DNA from: Leucaena leucocephala
Taxonomy: Eukaryota > Streptophyta > Magnoliopsida > Fabales > Fabaceae
DNA length: 64,000 nt
Assembly (NCBI GenBank): GCA_037074615.1
Contig: CM073542.1
Location: 20,531,568 to 20,595,567 of the forward strand
Reading direction: 5' to 3'
A program made the position numbers and the translations under genes. Position 1 is the first letter of the stretch, and each line of letters opens with the position of its first letter. The notes under the pieces are model-generated. The model saw only the letters and a program-made list of their open reading frames with translations, did no database searches and was not told the DNA's origin. Below are positions 1 to 12,176 of the stretch, piece after piece.

Positions 1-299
1 ACTTAAAACCATAGTTTTAAAACTAAAACCTTGGTTTTGATATAAGCTGAAGAGAATAGCTTTTAACCCCAAAATCATGGTTTTTTTTTTTAAATCCCTT
101 CTCTAAAATCTAATCTAAACAGAGTCTCCTAAGAGATTAGTTTTGAGTGCAAAGTAGGTTGGGGATACCCTCAATAATAATAAAAAAAAAAAACTCTACC
201 ACTTTAAATGCCAATAGTGTGTTAGAACCTAAATCTATGTTGTCTATTTAATTGCAAAGACTCCTAACTAGAACCCTAATTTGCAACAACGACTTCATA

Positions 300-548
300 A
301 TGGTGTCAGCTCAGTGTGGAGCAAGCATATCGGACGTGGTATCGCAGTGCGACGTGCAATAGACTGGGCCGACGACCCAGCCGTCGACGGCGTGCTGCAC
401 GGAGCTGAGAAAGTTTGATGTAAAGTGCACGTGCCAGTTAATCACCAAAAATGTCATCGATCTCATAAGTATCCCAAAGGCCTTCTTCGTTGCTCGTACT
501 TGTGGCCTCAATCTTCCACACGGAACCAAATGTGGAGGTAATATATAA
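300..548 (+). pseudogene. Lipid-transfer-protein (DIR1-like) remnant with intact eight-cysteine core
   Basis: The frame opening at the ATG at 300 reads MVSAQCGASISDVVSQCDVQ, then a TAG stop at 360-362, then continues without another stop to TAA at 546-548. Ignoring that stop, all eight cysteines of the plant nsLTP fold are present in order: C, C, CC, CxC (CTC), C (TCGL), C (TKCG). The C-terminal part (ARTCGLNLPHGTKCG) resembles DIR1-like/type IV LTPs. Functional members are secreted and bind lipids in a cavity braced by four disulfides. Here the signal peptide is missing: only the tail VSAQ, like a cleavage site, precedes the first cysteine, and the frame is closed by a TAA at 249-251. The loss of the leader plus the internal stop argue for a 5'-truncated pseudogene. 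An unseen upstream exon could supply a leader but would not remove the stop. Confidence 0.62.
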
Positions 549-1219
549 TAATTACAATGTTAATAAAACCACATTAATTAACCAACTACTGTATTAATAT
601 CAATCCGTGTGAAAACTCTAATTGGATTGACCAATATAGTTAACCATAGTCACTTGATCGGTCTAATATTTCAATTAAATTGGCCAGTATCTAACACGGT
701 TAAACTTGATTGACCATATTGGCCAAGTTTGTCAATATTATTTTTTATAATAATTTTAACCTTTATTCAAACCTAGACCCTATACTACCAAAAGACGAAG
801 TAAATATTATATTATTTTAATTATAATCGTTTTAATCTTGGTTTTAAGCCACTAACCCTTAAACAATTATCTTATTTTCAGTTATATATATCTGTTAAGT
901 TTTGTCATCTTTAAATTGCTTTGAATGTATCTAAAATGCATTTTAGGAGATTCAAATCCCTCTAGATATTTGCTACCCCCATCACATATTATCTAAATTA
1001 AATTTTGAAAATGAAAATATAAAACAAAACTCAACGAAATTCAGAAGAGGGTTTATGCATGTAATACTATTAATTTCTTGAAGTGAAAGCTTCTGTACAT
1101 TTTAGTTTGAACATCTTTTATCAGCCTTAAAATATTTTTTTTGTTATGAAAATAAAATTTCCTCTTTTTTATTTTAATTGAAAAACAAGATATCAAACTG
1201 TTGTTGTTTGTGTGTGCGC

Positions 1220-1289
<70 letters not shown>

Positions 1290-2021
1290 TTGGCTGAGGT
1301 ATTGTTGGAATGTTGCAGCAATCGTTATCCCGTTAAGGCATTGAAGGAGAAATGTTGCATTGTGGATTATTTGGTGAATAATAGATGCCTTCCTCTTGTA
1401 TCCCCTATAAGTTCTCAGTTTATTTTCCATTTTAAGTTTTAAATAAAATAAATAAATTGTAATTAGCTGGTGATTATATACAATATGCATGTTGGCCATA
1501 AAAATAACTAAATGCACTTGTGTGTATTTTCAGAGGTATATGCATGTAACTGTATTTCTGGTTTATTATATATATATTGGAATTTTAGATTGGTTTCCAC
1601 TCTTTTTTCCACATTATGGGAATTTGAATAGTGGACCTCTATATTGAGCTAATCCCAATCTGACTCTTATAACTAAATATAATTTGTTAAAATTTTTATA
1701 TTGTATATAATTTTAACAGCCACTATGGGAAGAATATTCAAAGTTTGTAAGAGAAATCTTTAAATATAAAATAAACCGTAGAATTATAATAACATACATA
1801 ACAGTATCAAATAAATTTAATTTTATGTAATATATTGACATCTATTAAAAGTTACTAGGAATTGGCACTCAGGGCTTCTCATTTTGTGGAATTTTTACAA
1901 TAAATATTAAATAAAATTATTATAAGACATTTTAGTTTGAACTAGCCTTAAAGAAATTATAATTATGGTGTAAACATGATATTTTTATTTGGGAATATCT
2001 TTGAAAAAGACTTTTGGAAAA
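549..2021. other. AT-rich intergenic DNA, no gene recognised
   Basis: No frame here resembles a protein family. The only salient object is the trinucleotide microsatellite at 1222-1289; the frames running through it (poly-Asn or poly-Ile) are artefacts of the repeat. Confidence 0.6.
1222..1289. repeat. (TTA)n microsatellite, about 23 units
   Basis: An uninterrupted TTA/ATT run of about 68 bases, preceded by a short TG-rich stretch. Likely polymorphic in length. Confidence 0.95.
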
Positions 2022-2385
2022 TGATAAATTTTAAATTAAGATTTTAAATATTATAAATTTTAGAAGGATATGGGGATCTAAATTGCTTCATTTAAAGTTT
2101 AAAGCTAAATGACTAAAATACCCATTATTTTATTTAAAAAAATAAGTCAACCAGCTCTCCCCAAATATCACCCTTCGCTGGTGACTGGCCCCATAGCCCT
2201 TCCCAGTGTCCGTGGCTACTAACGAGCTGGCAAAGGGTGATACAGGGTTGATTAACCTATTTTTTTAATAAAATAAAGGGTATTTTAATTATTTGACTGT
2301 GAACTTTAAAATCCCAATTTGAATGCTCATATTTCTCTAGTATTTACACTATTTAGTGTCTCAATTTAAAAATTTATTAATTTTT
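2022..2385. repeat. Fold-back (long inverted repeat) element, family A, copy 1
   Basis: Two arms of roughly 110-125 bases face each other around a short GC-richer centre (about 2160-2230). The left arm contains AAATGACTAAAATACCC and the right arm its complement GGGTATTTTAATTATTTGA; flanking tracts also pair, including AAATATCACCCTTCGCTGG with its counterpart CTGGCAAAGGGTGATAC. RNA from here would fold into a long imperfect hairpin. A second copy of the family lies at 15940-16203, so this is a dispersed element rather than a chance palindrome. Confidence 0.7.
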
Positions 2386-3660
2386 AAAATATTTTTAAAT
2401 TTTCCCTTTTTATTTTTTATTTATGTTGAATCATATCTCTGAAACAATTTTTTCCCATCATAATGAGTAGCAAATCTACCAAATCAAACAGAGCTTTATT
2501 TGTGGGTCTAGAAAACCAAATCATAGATTAAGAAACATAAAATCACATCAACTAAATGTGGAACACTTGCATGGATCAAGAAAATATTAATTTAATTTTT
2601 ATTCTTTTAAATTTATCTTTATTTTAATTTTTAAGTATCCCGTTTAGTACATGCAAGAGTGTTTATGGAGTAGAAGTGGGTTTCCAAATTTTATTTGGCG
2701 TGTCAATGGAAGTGGGAGTCTTTTCATATGAAAATACCAAATTGCGCTCATCTTTTAAAAAGGAAGGCCCTTCTTCCCTAAAACAACCACAACCGGAGAA
2801 CACCACTGGCCACCCCTCGCTTCCTCATCCCCGCCATATTCTCTTCCTCCTCTCCTTCCTCAACCGACTCATAACAAAAAGAAGAGCAAATAGGGGATTT
2901 TCAAAGCATGAATAGTGTACAAAAAACCCAGAGCTCATAGAGTACGCCTAAACCTGTATAAAATATGCCATAACTTTGTATCAAAAAAAAAAAAATATGC
3001 CATAACTAACTCAATAAAAAATAACTCAATATAAAATAGATAATTTTAAGTAGGGTCAATATTCAGATTGGGCCAAGTATCGGATAGGGATTATTGCTCT
3101 GCCCATTTGTCCCTGCCCAGTTAATTATTTTTTAATATCAAAATTTATAAATTGTAATATTTTACATAAAATAAATATGATAGATGCTAATAATTAAAGG
3201 GTAATTTTATAAATATAAATAGTTAAATAAATAATGATATTTTTTAAAATTTATAATTAAATTAATTTTTTTTTAAATTGTGGTAACCGTCATATATTTT
3301 TTTTAGATGTTTCATCTTTATTAATTTTGGGAAGATTGATACAAAATTATAATTACAAACTATTTAGACTTCAGTACTTTTTTTATATACCATATATTTT
3401 AAAATTTTAATCACTATCTTTTTATTATTTTATATTTTATTATTAATAAATTATTTATATTATTTAATTTTTAAATATATATAAATATAATATTATTTTA
3501 TAAATTTATAATTATAAATATTTTTCATAAGGCATCACAACCTACGTATATACAATCCACTTAAACTTAAATTAAAATAATTTAAATTTTTATAAGATAA
3601 TATCCGGTATCAATTATAAAATATAACCTATATATTTTTCTTTCTTATAGCCTAAAATCT
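2386..3660. other. AT-rich intergenic DNA, no gene recognised
   Basis: The short frame at 2676-2915 shows no domain and no homology I recognise. The rest is A/T-rich low-complexity sequence. Confidence 0.55.
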
Positions 3661-3773
3661 TTCCTTCTAAGATCTTTCCTTCAGATCCGTTGCCTCTCAG
3701 ACTTCCCCGTTAAAGATCTCGCCTATGTCGGAGACAGTGACGGCGATGGGCATCGGAGATGGTGACGGTGAAG

Positions 3774-4010
3774 GATTAGAGGGTGACCATGTACCCATTG
3801 TCGGCGAAAGACGGCGGCGACAAATGACGTGATGACTGGAGGATGCGTTTTCGACTTGATGCCAGAGGAGGGAGATCTGAAATTCCAGATTCGAAGTGAG
3901 TAGAGGGCGACCATATACCCCTTGTCGGCGAAGGACGGCGGGCTGTGAACGACGTGACGACTAGAGGATGCATTGTCGACTTGATGCCAGAGGAGGGAGA
4001 ACGATTCCAG
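3774..4010. repeat. Imperfect tandem duplication, period about 124 bases, in a GC-rich island
   Basis: The tract beginning TAGAGGGTGACCATGTACCC at about 3776 recurs from about 3901 as TAGAGGGCGACCATATACCC, and both copies contain CGACTTGATGCCAGAGGAGG. The island (about 3700-4170) is rich in GACGGCGA-like motifs and stands out from AT-rich surroundings. The overlapping minus-strand frames are Ser/Pro-rich translations of this repeat and are not convincing genes. It may be the inside of an unrecognised transposon. Confidence 0.6.
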
Positions 4011-4374
4011 ATATGAAATTCCATATCTGAAATGAGTGCCAGAGACGGATATGACAATGGGTGCCGGAGACGGTGACGACGGCAGATACCGGCATCGGCG
4101 ACGATAATGGAGGTGGGGTGACTTGAGGAGATCGATGAGAAGGGGAGGGGAGGGCCAAAATGGTGAAACCCAGTTCTTTGGAACTAGAACTCAGTTCCAG
4201 GGTCGATAGGGGGGTTGATTGAAGTGACTCAACATCAATTTTGATGGAAGTGGAAGTAATAGTATCTGTAATTTAATAAGTATTTAAATATTTAAAAAAA
4301 ATTAAAATTAAAATTTATATAAATTTAAAGAATTATATATTACATTATTTTTTTATAAAAAAATTTAAATAAGT

Positions 4375-4545
4375 TTAATATCGATTCTCTATCAAGATCA
4401 GGACACAACTTTATTACTTAGAGAGTTTTTATAGAAGACTTATAAGATCATCTATTAATAAAATTTTTATAATAACAACGAGAATCAAACTCACATTCTT
4501 ATATAATATAAATATATTATTTATTATATATGTCAACTTTAATAA
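4375..4545 (-). mobile_element. Degraded SINE-like element, same family as 33335-33510
   Basis: Read on the minus strand it contains a weak tRNA B-box-like motif (GAGTTTGATTCTC, about 4480-4492), followed by a body that parallels the element at 33335-33510: GATTCTC, then TTATTAATAGATGATCTTATAA, CTCTCTAAG and finally GAATCGATATTAAA. No clear A box survives. Confidence 0.4.
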
Positions 4546-6331
4546 GTAACTAAATATTATATTATATTGGTACGAAATAACTTAAGTGAGTGGGCCAACA
4601 TGCATCAAGTGGCCCATTTCTTCTCCCAAATCCACTGTTGTATTATTGTCTGCAGGTGGCCCATAAATTTAATATTTTTTCTACCCAATTGGAGTGGTCT
4701 TTTGGGTTTGGGCCCTACATGAACGGACCTTAACATTTATTTGGACAATAGTATTTCAAATCATGCTCAGCTCATTCAAGAACCCAAAATTATTCTAATA
4801 ACAGCATTTGAGGAGGTATCATAATTTTTGGGTATTTAAATTTATACTTAAAGACAATAGACAACTCACTTTACTTAACATTAATATCATCTAGGTGGAA
4901 AAGAGACTTTACATTATATTTAAATCATGGGTAAACTTAATTATTTTCAAAAAAATTTATAACAAAAAAAAACCTCATTTTTTTTTGGTACAAGACCTCC
5001 TCTCTAACTACTCTGACCTTCTTCCATAGTACTCATCAGAACAAAGAACCGCAAACACACACTAAGAAAACGATGGGCCGAATCGTCATTTGATGAGGTC
5101 AAACGCCGACGGCTAGGGTTACTAACATAGCCATGCGGTGACTCTCACAGGGGAGAGGGAAAGGCTCTAACATAGCCATGAGGAGACTCTCACAGGGAAG
5201 AGAGAAAGGCTCTCTCCCAGGGGAGAGGGAACCAATATGCATTTATAACTTGTATTATTATGTCTCACAAAAAAAGATTATTTATAACCTTTACAAGCAG
5301 TATTATTTCATTATCTCTCACTACACTTCTAAACTCTGATTCATATAACCTACTTTATTTAATGAGATAAAACTTGTTATACCCTTTTGTTATCTCTGTG
5401 TGTGTAGGAACACCAAGTCAAGACATCCCAAAACTGCAAACTGTGGAAAGAATACGCCTACGAGTCTAGTTCAAGTAGCAAGAGTGAGATGAAATGCAAG
5501 TAGTTTTCTTTTCTGAGTTCAAACCCTTCTGTGATGAAAATTACAATTGAGACGTTTCCAGGAAGGTGGGTTAGAAATTCATCTTTCTTCCGAAAGCTTA
5601 TCTTCAAACAGTGTAATAATATCTAGAACTTGTTTTTTTATTCAATTTTAAATTGATTGAAATAAAAGCTGATAGACACTACCAAAAAAGTTCTAACAGC
5701 ATATAAAAGACATTCACTTTGTATATCTTTCCTCAAAGTCAGTACAACCAATTCCGCCATAAAGGAAGTGAGGAAGAAAATGATAATTTCTCCAATAACA
5801 TAAAAAGAGAATCACTACAAGGTTCTAAAAAAGAAATGTAATTATCAAAAAAATTTACAATACGTGAGCAGTATGTCAAGAATAGAAAATGACAACAGGT
5901 CTATGCTGCTCGCTTATTATTAAAACTTTTTGATTATCGTATACCTTCTTTAAGACTTCATATTGATTTTATCCAATATAAACAGGGGGGAAAATGCTTG
6001 CACTGAAACGGTGAACAATGAGCAGCAGAAATATGTACTCATGAGTATAGGAATTCATGTTCATATATAATTAAAGCAGCAACAATTAACAGAGAATCAG
6101 AAAGATTGCTTCTTCTTCTCTTTCACTCTCACAGTCACTTTTTTTTCTTCTAGTTTTTCCCCACTACTAAATGTGGTTTTCACCAAATAATAAGAGCAGT
6201 CCTAAACTGGTTATGGAAAATAGTCATTACCATATGGACAAAACTCTTTCATGCAAACAATAAAAAGAGCAAAACCCAAAAGAAAAACCTGATCAGTACT
6301 CCTTCCTCTCTATTTTTTTTCCTTCTCCATT
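4546..6331. other. Intergenic DNA including the region downstream of SCL3
   Basis: No coding frame recognised. It holds a short 46-base tandem repeat (listed separately) and, from about 6100, the probable 3' flank of the minus-strand SCL3 gene. Confidence 0.55.
5121..5235. repeat. Short tandem repeat, period about 46 bases, about 2.4 copies
   Basis: The unit begins CTAACATAGCCATG and contains GACTCTCACAGG and GAGAGGGAAAGGCTC; it appears at about 5123 and 5169, with a partial third copy (CTCTCCCAGGGGAGAGGGAA) before 5235. Noncoding. Confidence 0.7.
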
Positions 6332-7753
6332 TTACTTCCTAGGTCTCCATGATGATACTGAAAAAAGTGACCTATCCTGCCAGCAAATGACAACACAGCC
6401 ATTTTCTTCCCTCATTTTATATCCCTCACAACCATAGCTCTGTAGTAATCTCCTTGCTTGTAACATCCCATAATAGCTTAAAGACACATTCCCGAACCCG
6501 GCTAGATCAAGCCGTTGCAGCCACTTATCAAGCTTTTCGTGCCTTTCCTTTCTTTCAGCTCCCTCGCATGCAACAATGTTCTTGATTTCCTCGCCGAAAA
6601 GCATCTTCTCCACCTTTAATCTCTCCACTGATGTTCTTGAGACTGTGGATTCCAAACAATCAAACAATGCTGCGTAAGAGTACAGTGCTTCTAATAGCCT
6701 CTCCATTAGAGTTGAACCATTGTGATTAGAGTCTTGTTCTGTCACAACCATGACTTTGGGCGACAAACCCCACAAGGCATTGAGAAAGCCCTCCATACTC
6801 ATTGAAGCAATTGGCAATGCTGGGGATGATGAGGCTGAATCAGGACTTGGGCTGTACCTATTATTGATCATATCCTTCTCAAGCAAATCGCCCGATGAGC
6901 TTTGGTTCATTGGCACAGCTCTTTGTAGATGACTTCCATTTGTGCATTTTGTCAGGAAAGGAGGTCTTCTGCGCAAAGCTTCATCGTCCAAGGTCAAAAG
7001 CGAATGTAATTGGATAATGGAATTGATTGCTAGTGCTTCTCCAGTCTTCACGCGGAGTTTGTCAAAATCAAGATTCTCTAACTTGCTCACAACAGGATTG
7101 AACTGGAATGGGATGTCCAACTTTTCTGCTTCTTCAATCAGCCTATGAGCCATCTGATCAAGAATCTCTTTCTGTTGATGAATCCCAGTAATTCTCAAGT
7201 GAGGAGGGCCTTCGGGCCGAGCACTCAAAACCTGGAGGAGTGCAATCCACTGTGCAGGTTCAGCAGCATTCAGATCAATTATATGAACCATCTTCTCCCC
7301 TTCCATTGCTTCCATGATAGCCTGATTCGTGAGCACGAATGCCACCTTCAAGAATGGGAACAGCTCAAAGAACAGCTTCCGGACCAGAATTTCTTCGGAA
7401 ACCATGACTATTCTAGTAGAATTGAGGGCCTTGTGGAGACCAGGCCATGTTTTAAGTATCCGATCAGCAAGTGCTTCAGTAAAATACGCAGCAATTCGCT
7501 GCATAGTATCACCATCCGGGGAAGCAAGATGGGAAATTTGTTCGAGAGCCATATTTGCATTTTCAAGACTACCAGAAGCTACATGATTTGTACAAGTGAG
7601 CAACAAATGGATTAAGTACAAGCCCCTTTCCTCAGATTTAAGCTCTCTAAGCCAGGGGTATGGAGATCCTAGGCTAGGTGAAAGTGACATCATAGAGAGG
7701 AACTGAAAAGGCGATGATGAAGTTACAGAAGATGACCCTTCATCTTGAAACAT
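6332..7753 (-). CDS. SCL3: SCARECROW-LIKE 3 (SCL3), GRAS-domain transcriptional regulator
   Basis: A single coding exon of 473 aa, full length for SCL3. In Arabidopsis SCL3 is a nuclear GRAS protein that promotes gibberellin responses by opposing DELLA repressors, and it acts with SHR/SCR in root endodermis. Visible features: a short Ser-rich N-terminus (1-35); the family block KSEERGLYLIHLLLTC (39-54) opening the first leucine-rich region; SHLASPDGDTMQRIAAYFTE (74-93); the VHIID box (156-160, followed by LNAAEPAQW); AHRLIEEAEKLDIPFQFNPV after the second leucine-rich region; the variable Ser-rich insert near 285-315; SPKVMVVTEQDSNHNG; and the C-terminal SAW block ending WQDRSLFSVSSWRPRK. It is near-collinear with Arabidopsis SCL3 as known to me. 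The start at 7753 gives MFQDEGSSSV, matching the family N-terminus. The ATG follows a likely 5'-UTR intron. No lesion seen. Confidence 0.97.
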   Translation of the reverse strand: MFQDEGSSSVTSSSPFQFLSMMSLSPSLGSPYPWLRELKSEERGLYLIHLLLTCTNHVASGSLENANMALEQISHLASPDGDTMQRIAAYFTEALADRILKTWPGLHKALNSTRIVMVSEEILVRKLFFELFPFLKVAFVLTNQAIMEAMEGEKMVHIIDLNAAEPAQWIALLQVLSARPEGPPHLRITGIHQQKEILDQMAHRLIEEAEKLDIPFQFNPVVSKLENLDFDKLRVKTGEALAINSIIQLHSLLTLDDEALRRRPPFLTKCTNGSHLQRAVPMNQSSSGDLLEKDMINNRYSPSPDSASSSPALPIASMSMEGFLNALWGLSPKVMVVTEQDSNHNGSTLMERLLEALYSYAALFDCLESTVSRTSVERLKVEKMLFGEEIKNIVACEGAERKERHEKLDKWLQRLDLAGFGNVSLSYYGMLQARRLLQSYGCEGYKMREENGCVVICWQDRSLFSVSSWRPRK

Positions 7754-7779
7754 ATACTTTATTTAACAATAAGAACAAT

Positions 7780-8252
7780 CTCAGGAATCGGGAAACAAAA
7801 CCAAAAGGAGGTTATGGTTATCCAGGGTCAGAAAGTGACAGAATTTAGAACAGAGTCAATGATAAATTTGAATAATTAAAAAACTCTAGGATCTATCCAA
7901 ATAACTCAAGGATAACCAGAGATGAATTTGAAGAAATGCACAGAATATACCTATTCAAAAGGAATGACAAAGAAAACACGACTCCAAAGCACAAGGTCTA
8001 CTAGATAAGGAGGAACTCAGTACTAAAATCAATGCTGCAGATCCCACAAGTAAGGCAGAGAAAGACAAGACCTACATAAAATCAAGAGATAATAGATTTC
8101 AAGAGTGAGCGAGCACAACCCGAACAAACAAACCACAAAAGAACCCAAGTATGGTCAGAAAAACTGAAGCTTCGTCTCACAAGCACATATGGGAATAAAA
8201 AATCTCCATCAATTCAGCAGAAATTTACAGAAGAGACGAAAGCGAACCTCAC
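7780..8252 (-). other. Probable 5'-UTR intron of SCL3
   Basis: On the minus strand a good donor (CCTCCG|GTGAGG, at about 8253/8252) lies upstream of the SCL3 start, and a pyrimidine-rich acceptor (TTTCCCGATTCCTGAG|ATTG, about 7780) lies just before the ATG. A 5' leader intron fits this gene, but the boundaries are inferred by eye only. Confidence 0.4.
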
Positions 8253-8629
8253 CGGAGGAAGAGTATCATCATCAGGGAATTTGGGAATCGAAGGAAAGAA
8301 TCGGGAAATCGCGAGCGGGTTTTGAAATTTAAGCAAAACCCAGAAGAATCCCTATGAGAAACAGGAAGAAGAAGGAGCAGAAACTTAATCTGGGAAAAGC
8401 AGAACCGAAAGGAGGGGGGTCGGTTTTAGCAGGCTAACAGCGAAGCTTGTTCTTGTGTGCCTAGTGAAATTCAATGTTTGGACTAAGGTTCCGGTTTCAA
8501 GGACTTCTTCATGGCTACGTTGTCGACAATGCGTGACGGGCCCCTTTGTCGTTATTGTTTTGTTGTCCTTCCTCCTCTCAGTGGACAATGGAATTTGTGA
8601 GAAGACGAGCCTAAGCCTATGCCTCTTGT

Positions 8630-8655
8630 TTCTCTCTCTCTCTCTCTCTCTCTCT
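8630..8655. repeat. (TC)n microsatellite in the SCL3 promoter/leader region
   Basis: About 13 TC units, reading as GA on the SCL3 strand, roughly 880 bases upstream of its ATG. GA/CT tracts are common near plant transcription starts, but no role can be shown here. Confidence 0.85.
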
Positions 8656-8699
8656 GAAACTACCCATATTTTATATTTCTTAAAAACAAAAAATTAAAA

Positions 8700-11600
8700 T
8701 ACCCTTTAGAAACTTTTAAAAAAATTAAAAAAAAAATTCGATTGAAAATTTTGTTAATGAGGGTGTGAGTAAGATCTAATAAATTTTTATATATAAAAAA
8801 TATGGGTATTCTCAAATTTTATACACAGGTGCTAATACTTTAATTTAATCCTCCTTGCCAATAAATTTTGTAACAAGGAACTTTTTTTAATTTTTTTTAA
8901 TGAGATAGATTTTTTTAGGACACAGAAATGAATGTTATTTCTTAGTTTTTTTTACCTTAATCTTATTTCTTATTAGAACCTTAGGTTATCAATATCAATA
9001 TACTAACTTAATTTGTAAAATTTAAAGAAAATCACATTATTTTAACTTAAATTTTTTTCTTATTATTTAATATATATATAATAAAAAACAAATCACTTTT
9101 GAAAAGAACCTAAAGTTGAATAGGCTTTTTTTTTTAAAAAAAAAAGAGTTGATCAGATAAATTCAACTTGATTCTAATATAAAATTAAAATTCATTGACA
9201 TTAACAGCTTGTGGTTGGAAAACAATCCAATGGGCCATATTATTCTGTGTTTCCACTTTTATCACAAAAGAGAATCTTATTCTACACCAAATTGGATCTA
9301 GGGAGTTTTTTCAATTTGCGAAGAGATAGAACATAAAGTATATGCCTGGGGTCAACTGGAAGAAAAAAAATTCAAAACCCTTTAAGTAAAGTTTCAATTT
9401 AAACTTTGTGGAATAAAACAAATCAAATTAAAAAATATATATATTATCTGATAATACCTAAATTTAAATTACAAGGTAATAAATATATAAATAGTTGTTA
9501 AGAAGGAAAAAGGAACCTAAATAGTATTAAAAGTTATTAATAGAGAAAAAATGTAATTAGTCTTTTTAGAATGAGTTTGGCTCAGATGACATGGACTCTT
9601 AAATATATTTGCTCTGTATAAAAAAAATACCAAAATTTAGGAATTAAATTTTCAACCAATTGCTTAAGAAATGATAAGTATTTATTATTTCAACATAACA
9701 ATACTCAAATCAAAATAAATGATTAATTAATAGCAAGATACTAAGAAAGATGGATGATTAAATAGAGAGACAGGGACTCAAGGGTTAATAATCTATTTAT
9801 ATCTGCATTGATGTCAACCAAATAATAATTAAAACATTATAAATGACTTAAAATATATAAAAATATTCACATATAACTCTAAAAAAAAGCAATATTTAAA
9901 TAGAAATTATTAATCTATAAATAAGTAGAATATTTATGTATAAACTAAACATAATCTAAAAAATAAAACTACTAAAGCACAAATATAACAGATTAATATT
10001 TTTAAGTTAAAATAATGTAATTTTAAATTTAGCATGAGGAATAAAAAATATAAAATTTAACTGATAGATATGTCTAAAATTTTGTAACATATCAATGAGA
10101 AGACTAGTTCATTAGTGTATTGGTCTAACTAGCCAATTCAAATTAATTTTTAATATAAGTATACGAGTAATTTTATTATAAGAGTAAAATTTATCCTGAT
10201 AATCTCTATATTTTAAAAAAAATATTTTTTAAATTATCAATATATCATATTGTTTGTAAAAAAAATAAAAACTATATAATAATAATAATAATAATAATAA
10301 AAGTAGTGATAAGGACGAAAAAACTGAAAAGAGAAATAGAGTAATAGAAAGGTTGTCAGGACGCAGGGTGGATGGGGAATCAAGCCGAAGGGGAGAAAGA
10401 AGTAAACAAGAAAAATATTCTGAGAGGGAAAGAAGAAGACAAACAAGAGGCAACAAAGGCAAACAAACATTGGCCTCAGATTTGTTTGGTAGTGAGGGAA
10501 AGGGAAAGAAAAGGAATTATAATTCACAAGTGAATCCAAAATAAGGATTTGTTTTTATGTTGCAAAGCAGTGACCATACAATTGGAATTATTATCTTCCT
10601 TCGGCACTCCTCCCTCCCCTATTAAGACAACCACCCCACCTACTTTTGCTCCCTTCCAAAACTGGATCGTACCTTTATCTCTTCTTCTGCTCTCTGACGT
10701 GGCACCCCACACCTTTAATTATTCTTTCCAATTTTCTTTTATTATGACTAATACAATCTGATAATTACCCAGTAACCGATTAAAGTGATGGGTTAAAATG
10801 GAATTTTGATCTATTATAAGGGCAAGAAATAAAATTTGTCCTTTACCATTTATTTGTAATTTTGAGACGTAATTGGTATTAATTCTTTTATAGGGTACAT
10901 ATTTGTAATTTAATGACATATTTATAAATAATTATACATAAATTATTCAAATGTAATGGACTCATCAGGATGAAAATGAGAAAATAAAGAGAGAAACGAA
11001 TAGGTCTCATTGTCTTAAAAAAAATAAAAAGTCTCATTATCTATAGATTGAAATTAAAAATGATTAAAAAACACTGAATTTAATGTGTGTATATATTTCA
11101 AATATTATTTCATAATTCACCATTGGAAAAAAAAATTATACAGATAAGATCTCCTATGATAAATTCTATAGTTAATTATTAAACAATTGCATAGTGACAA
11201 TTTGAATTGGATTCCTAGGATAAATAAATTTTTAATTATTAAAAATTTTGCAAAGTGACAAGATGGTGGTAGCTTGCCAGAGAGGTTAGAATATGTTTGT
11301 GGCTTTTCTTCACAGAAGTTACCAACTTTTTTGTTTCTTTTCCCTCTCCCAATACTTTTAATTATTTATACCCAATTTTAATATAGATTCCTAGATATGA
11401 TACCAATCTAAATTTTCTAAAACATATATTTTTTTAATAAAAAGGTTATTCTTTTCCACATATGAGACAAGACAAGATTAAAGTTGTTTGTTTGGGAAAT
11501 TAGCTCTTTGTGTATCAAATTGGCCACCTGATTTATCATTATAAAATTCAAAAATTGAAAAAAAAAATTAGACTTAGAAGTTAGACCACAACTTTGGAAT

Positions 11601-12170
11601 GTTAGAATTACAGGAATGCTTTTATAGAATGATTCAAAAATATTATTTTTTTTAGTGAGAATATTTAATATTATTCAAATCAAGCATGTGTTTGAATGTC
11701 ATTAACATAAGAAAGTAAAAATATTAAAATTAACTATCTATTTTTTTTAAATTTTAATATATCATTTTAGGGATATTTTTATATAAAATAAAAATTAACA
11801 TGTCAATAAAAATTAATCTAATTAATAAAAAGTTAATTTATAATTTATAAAATTATAAATTCTAATATTATTATTTATATGACTATTTTATTAATCGGCG
11901 ATATATAAGTACTCTTGCCTATTCCTTATAAATTCATAAGATACAAAAAGGGAATGACATTGCATCAACCATATGATCAATGTCGTGGGGGTATATATAG
12001 AAGATATTAATCATGTTTTTAAGGACTGTTCTTAGTTTCATCAGAATGGAGGAAAATCCTTTTAGCTAACATGCGTATCGGCTATTTTGGGAAGGATATT
12101 GTAATATAGCTAAGTAATAATTTTCAGGCATTCCATCCGCATACTTTCCTAAATTAGGATCTGCTTTCCT
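8700..12170. other. Intergenic DNA, no gene recognised
   Basis: Mostly A/T-rich. A less AT-rich patch at about 10300-10730 contains an (AAT)n run (about 10278-10300), purine-rich sequence and an isolated ACGTGGC core (about 10697), but its frames show no domain. I see no RNA gene. Confidence 0.5.
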
Positions 12171-12176
12171 TTTTTT

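Noticed and set aside
1053..1517. 154-aa frame with a poly-Asn run and the opposite poly-Ile frame
   Set aside because: Generated by the (TTA)n repeat; no domain on either side.
3723..4158. Three overlapping minus-strand Ser/Pro-rich frames
   Set aside because: They read through tandem-repeated noncoding sequence in different frames and match no known family.
6750..7615. Plus-strand frames up to 156 aa
   Set aside because: Antisense shadows of the SCL3 coding exon.
10290..10760. Less AT-rich patch with an ACGTGGC core and short frames on both strands
   Set aside because: No domain, no exon structure and an isolated motif; not enough to call a gene or promoter.
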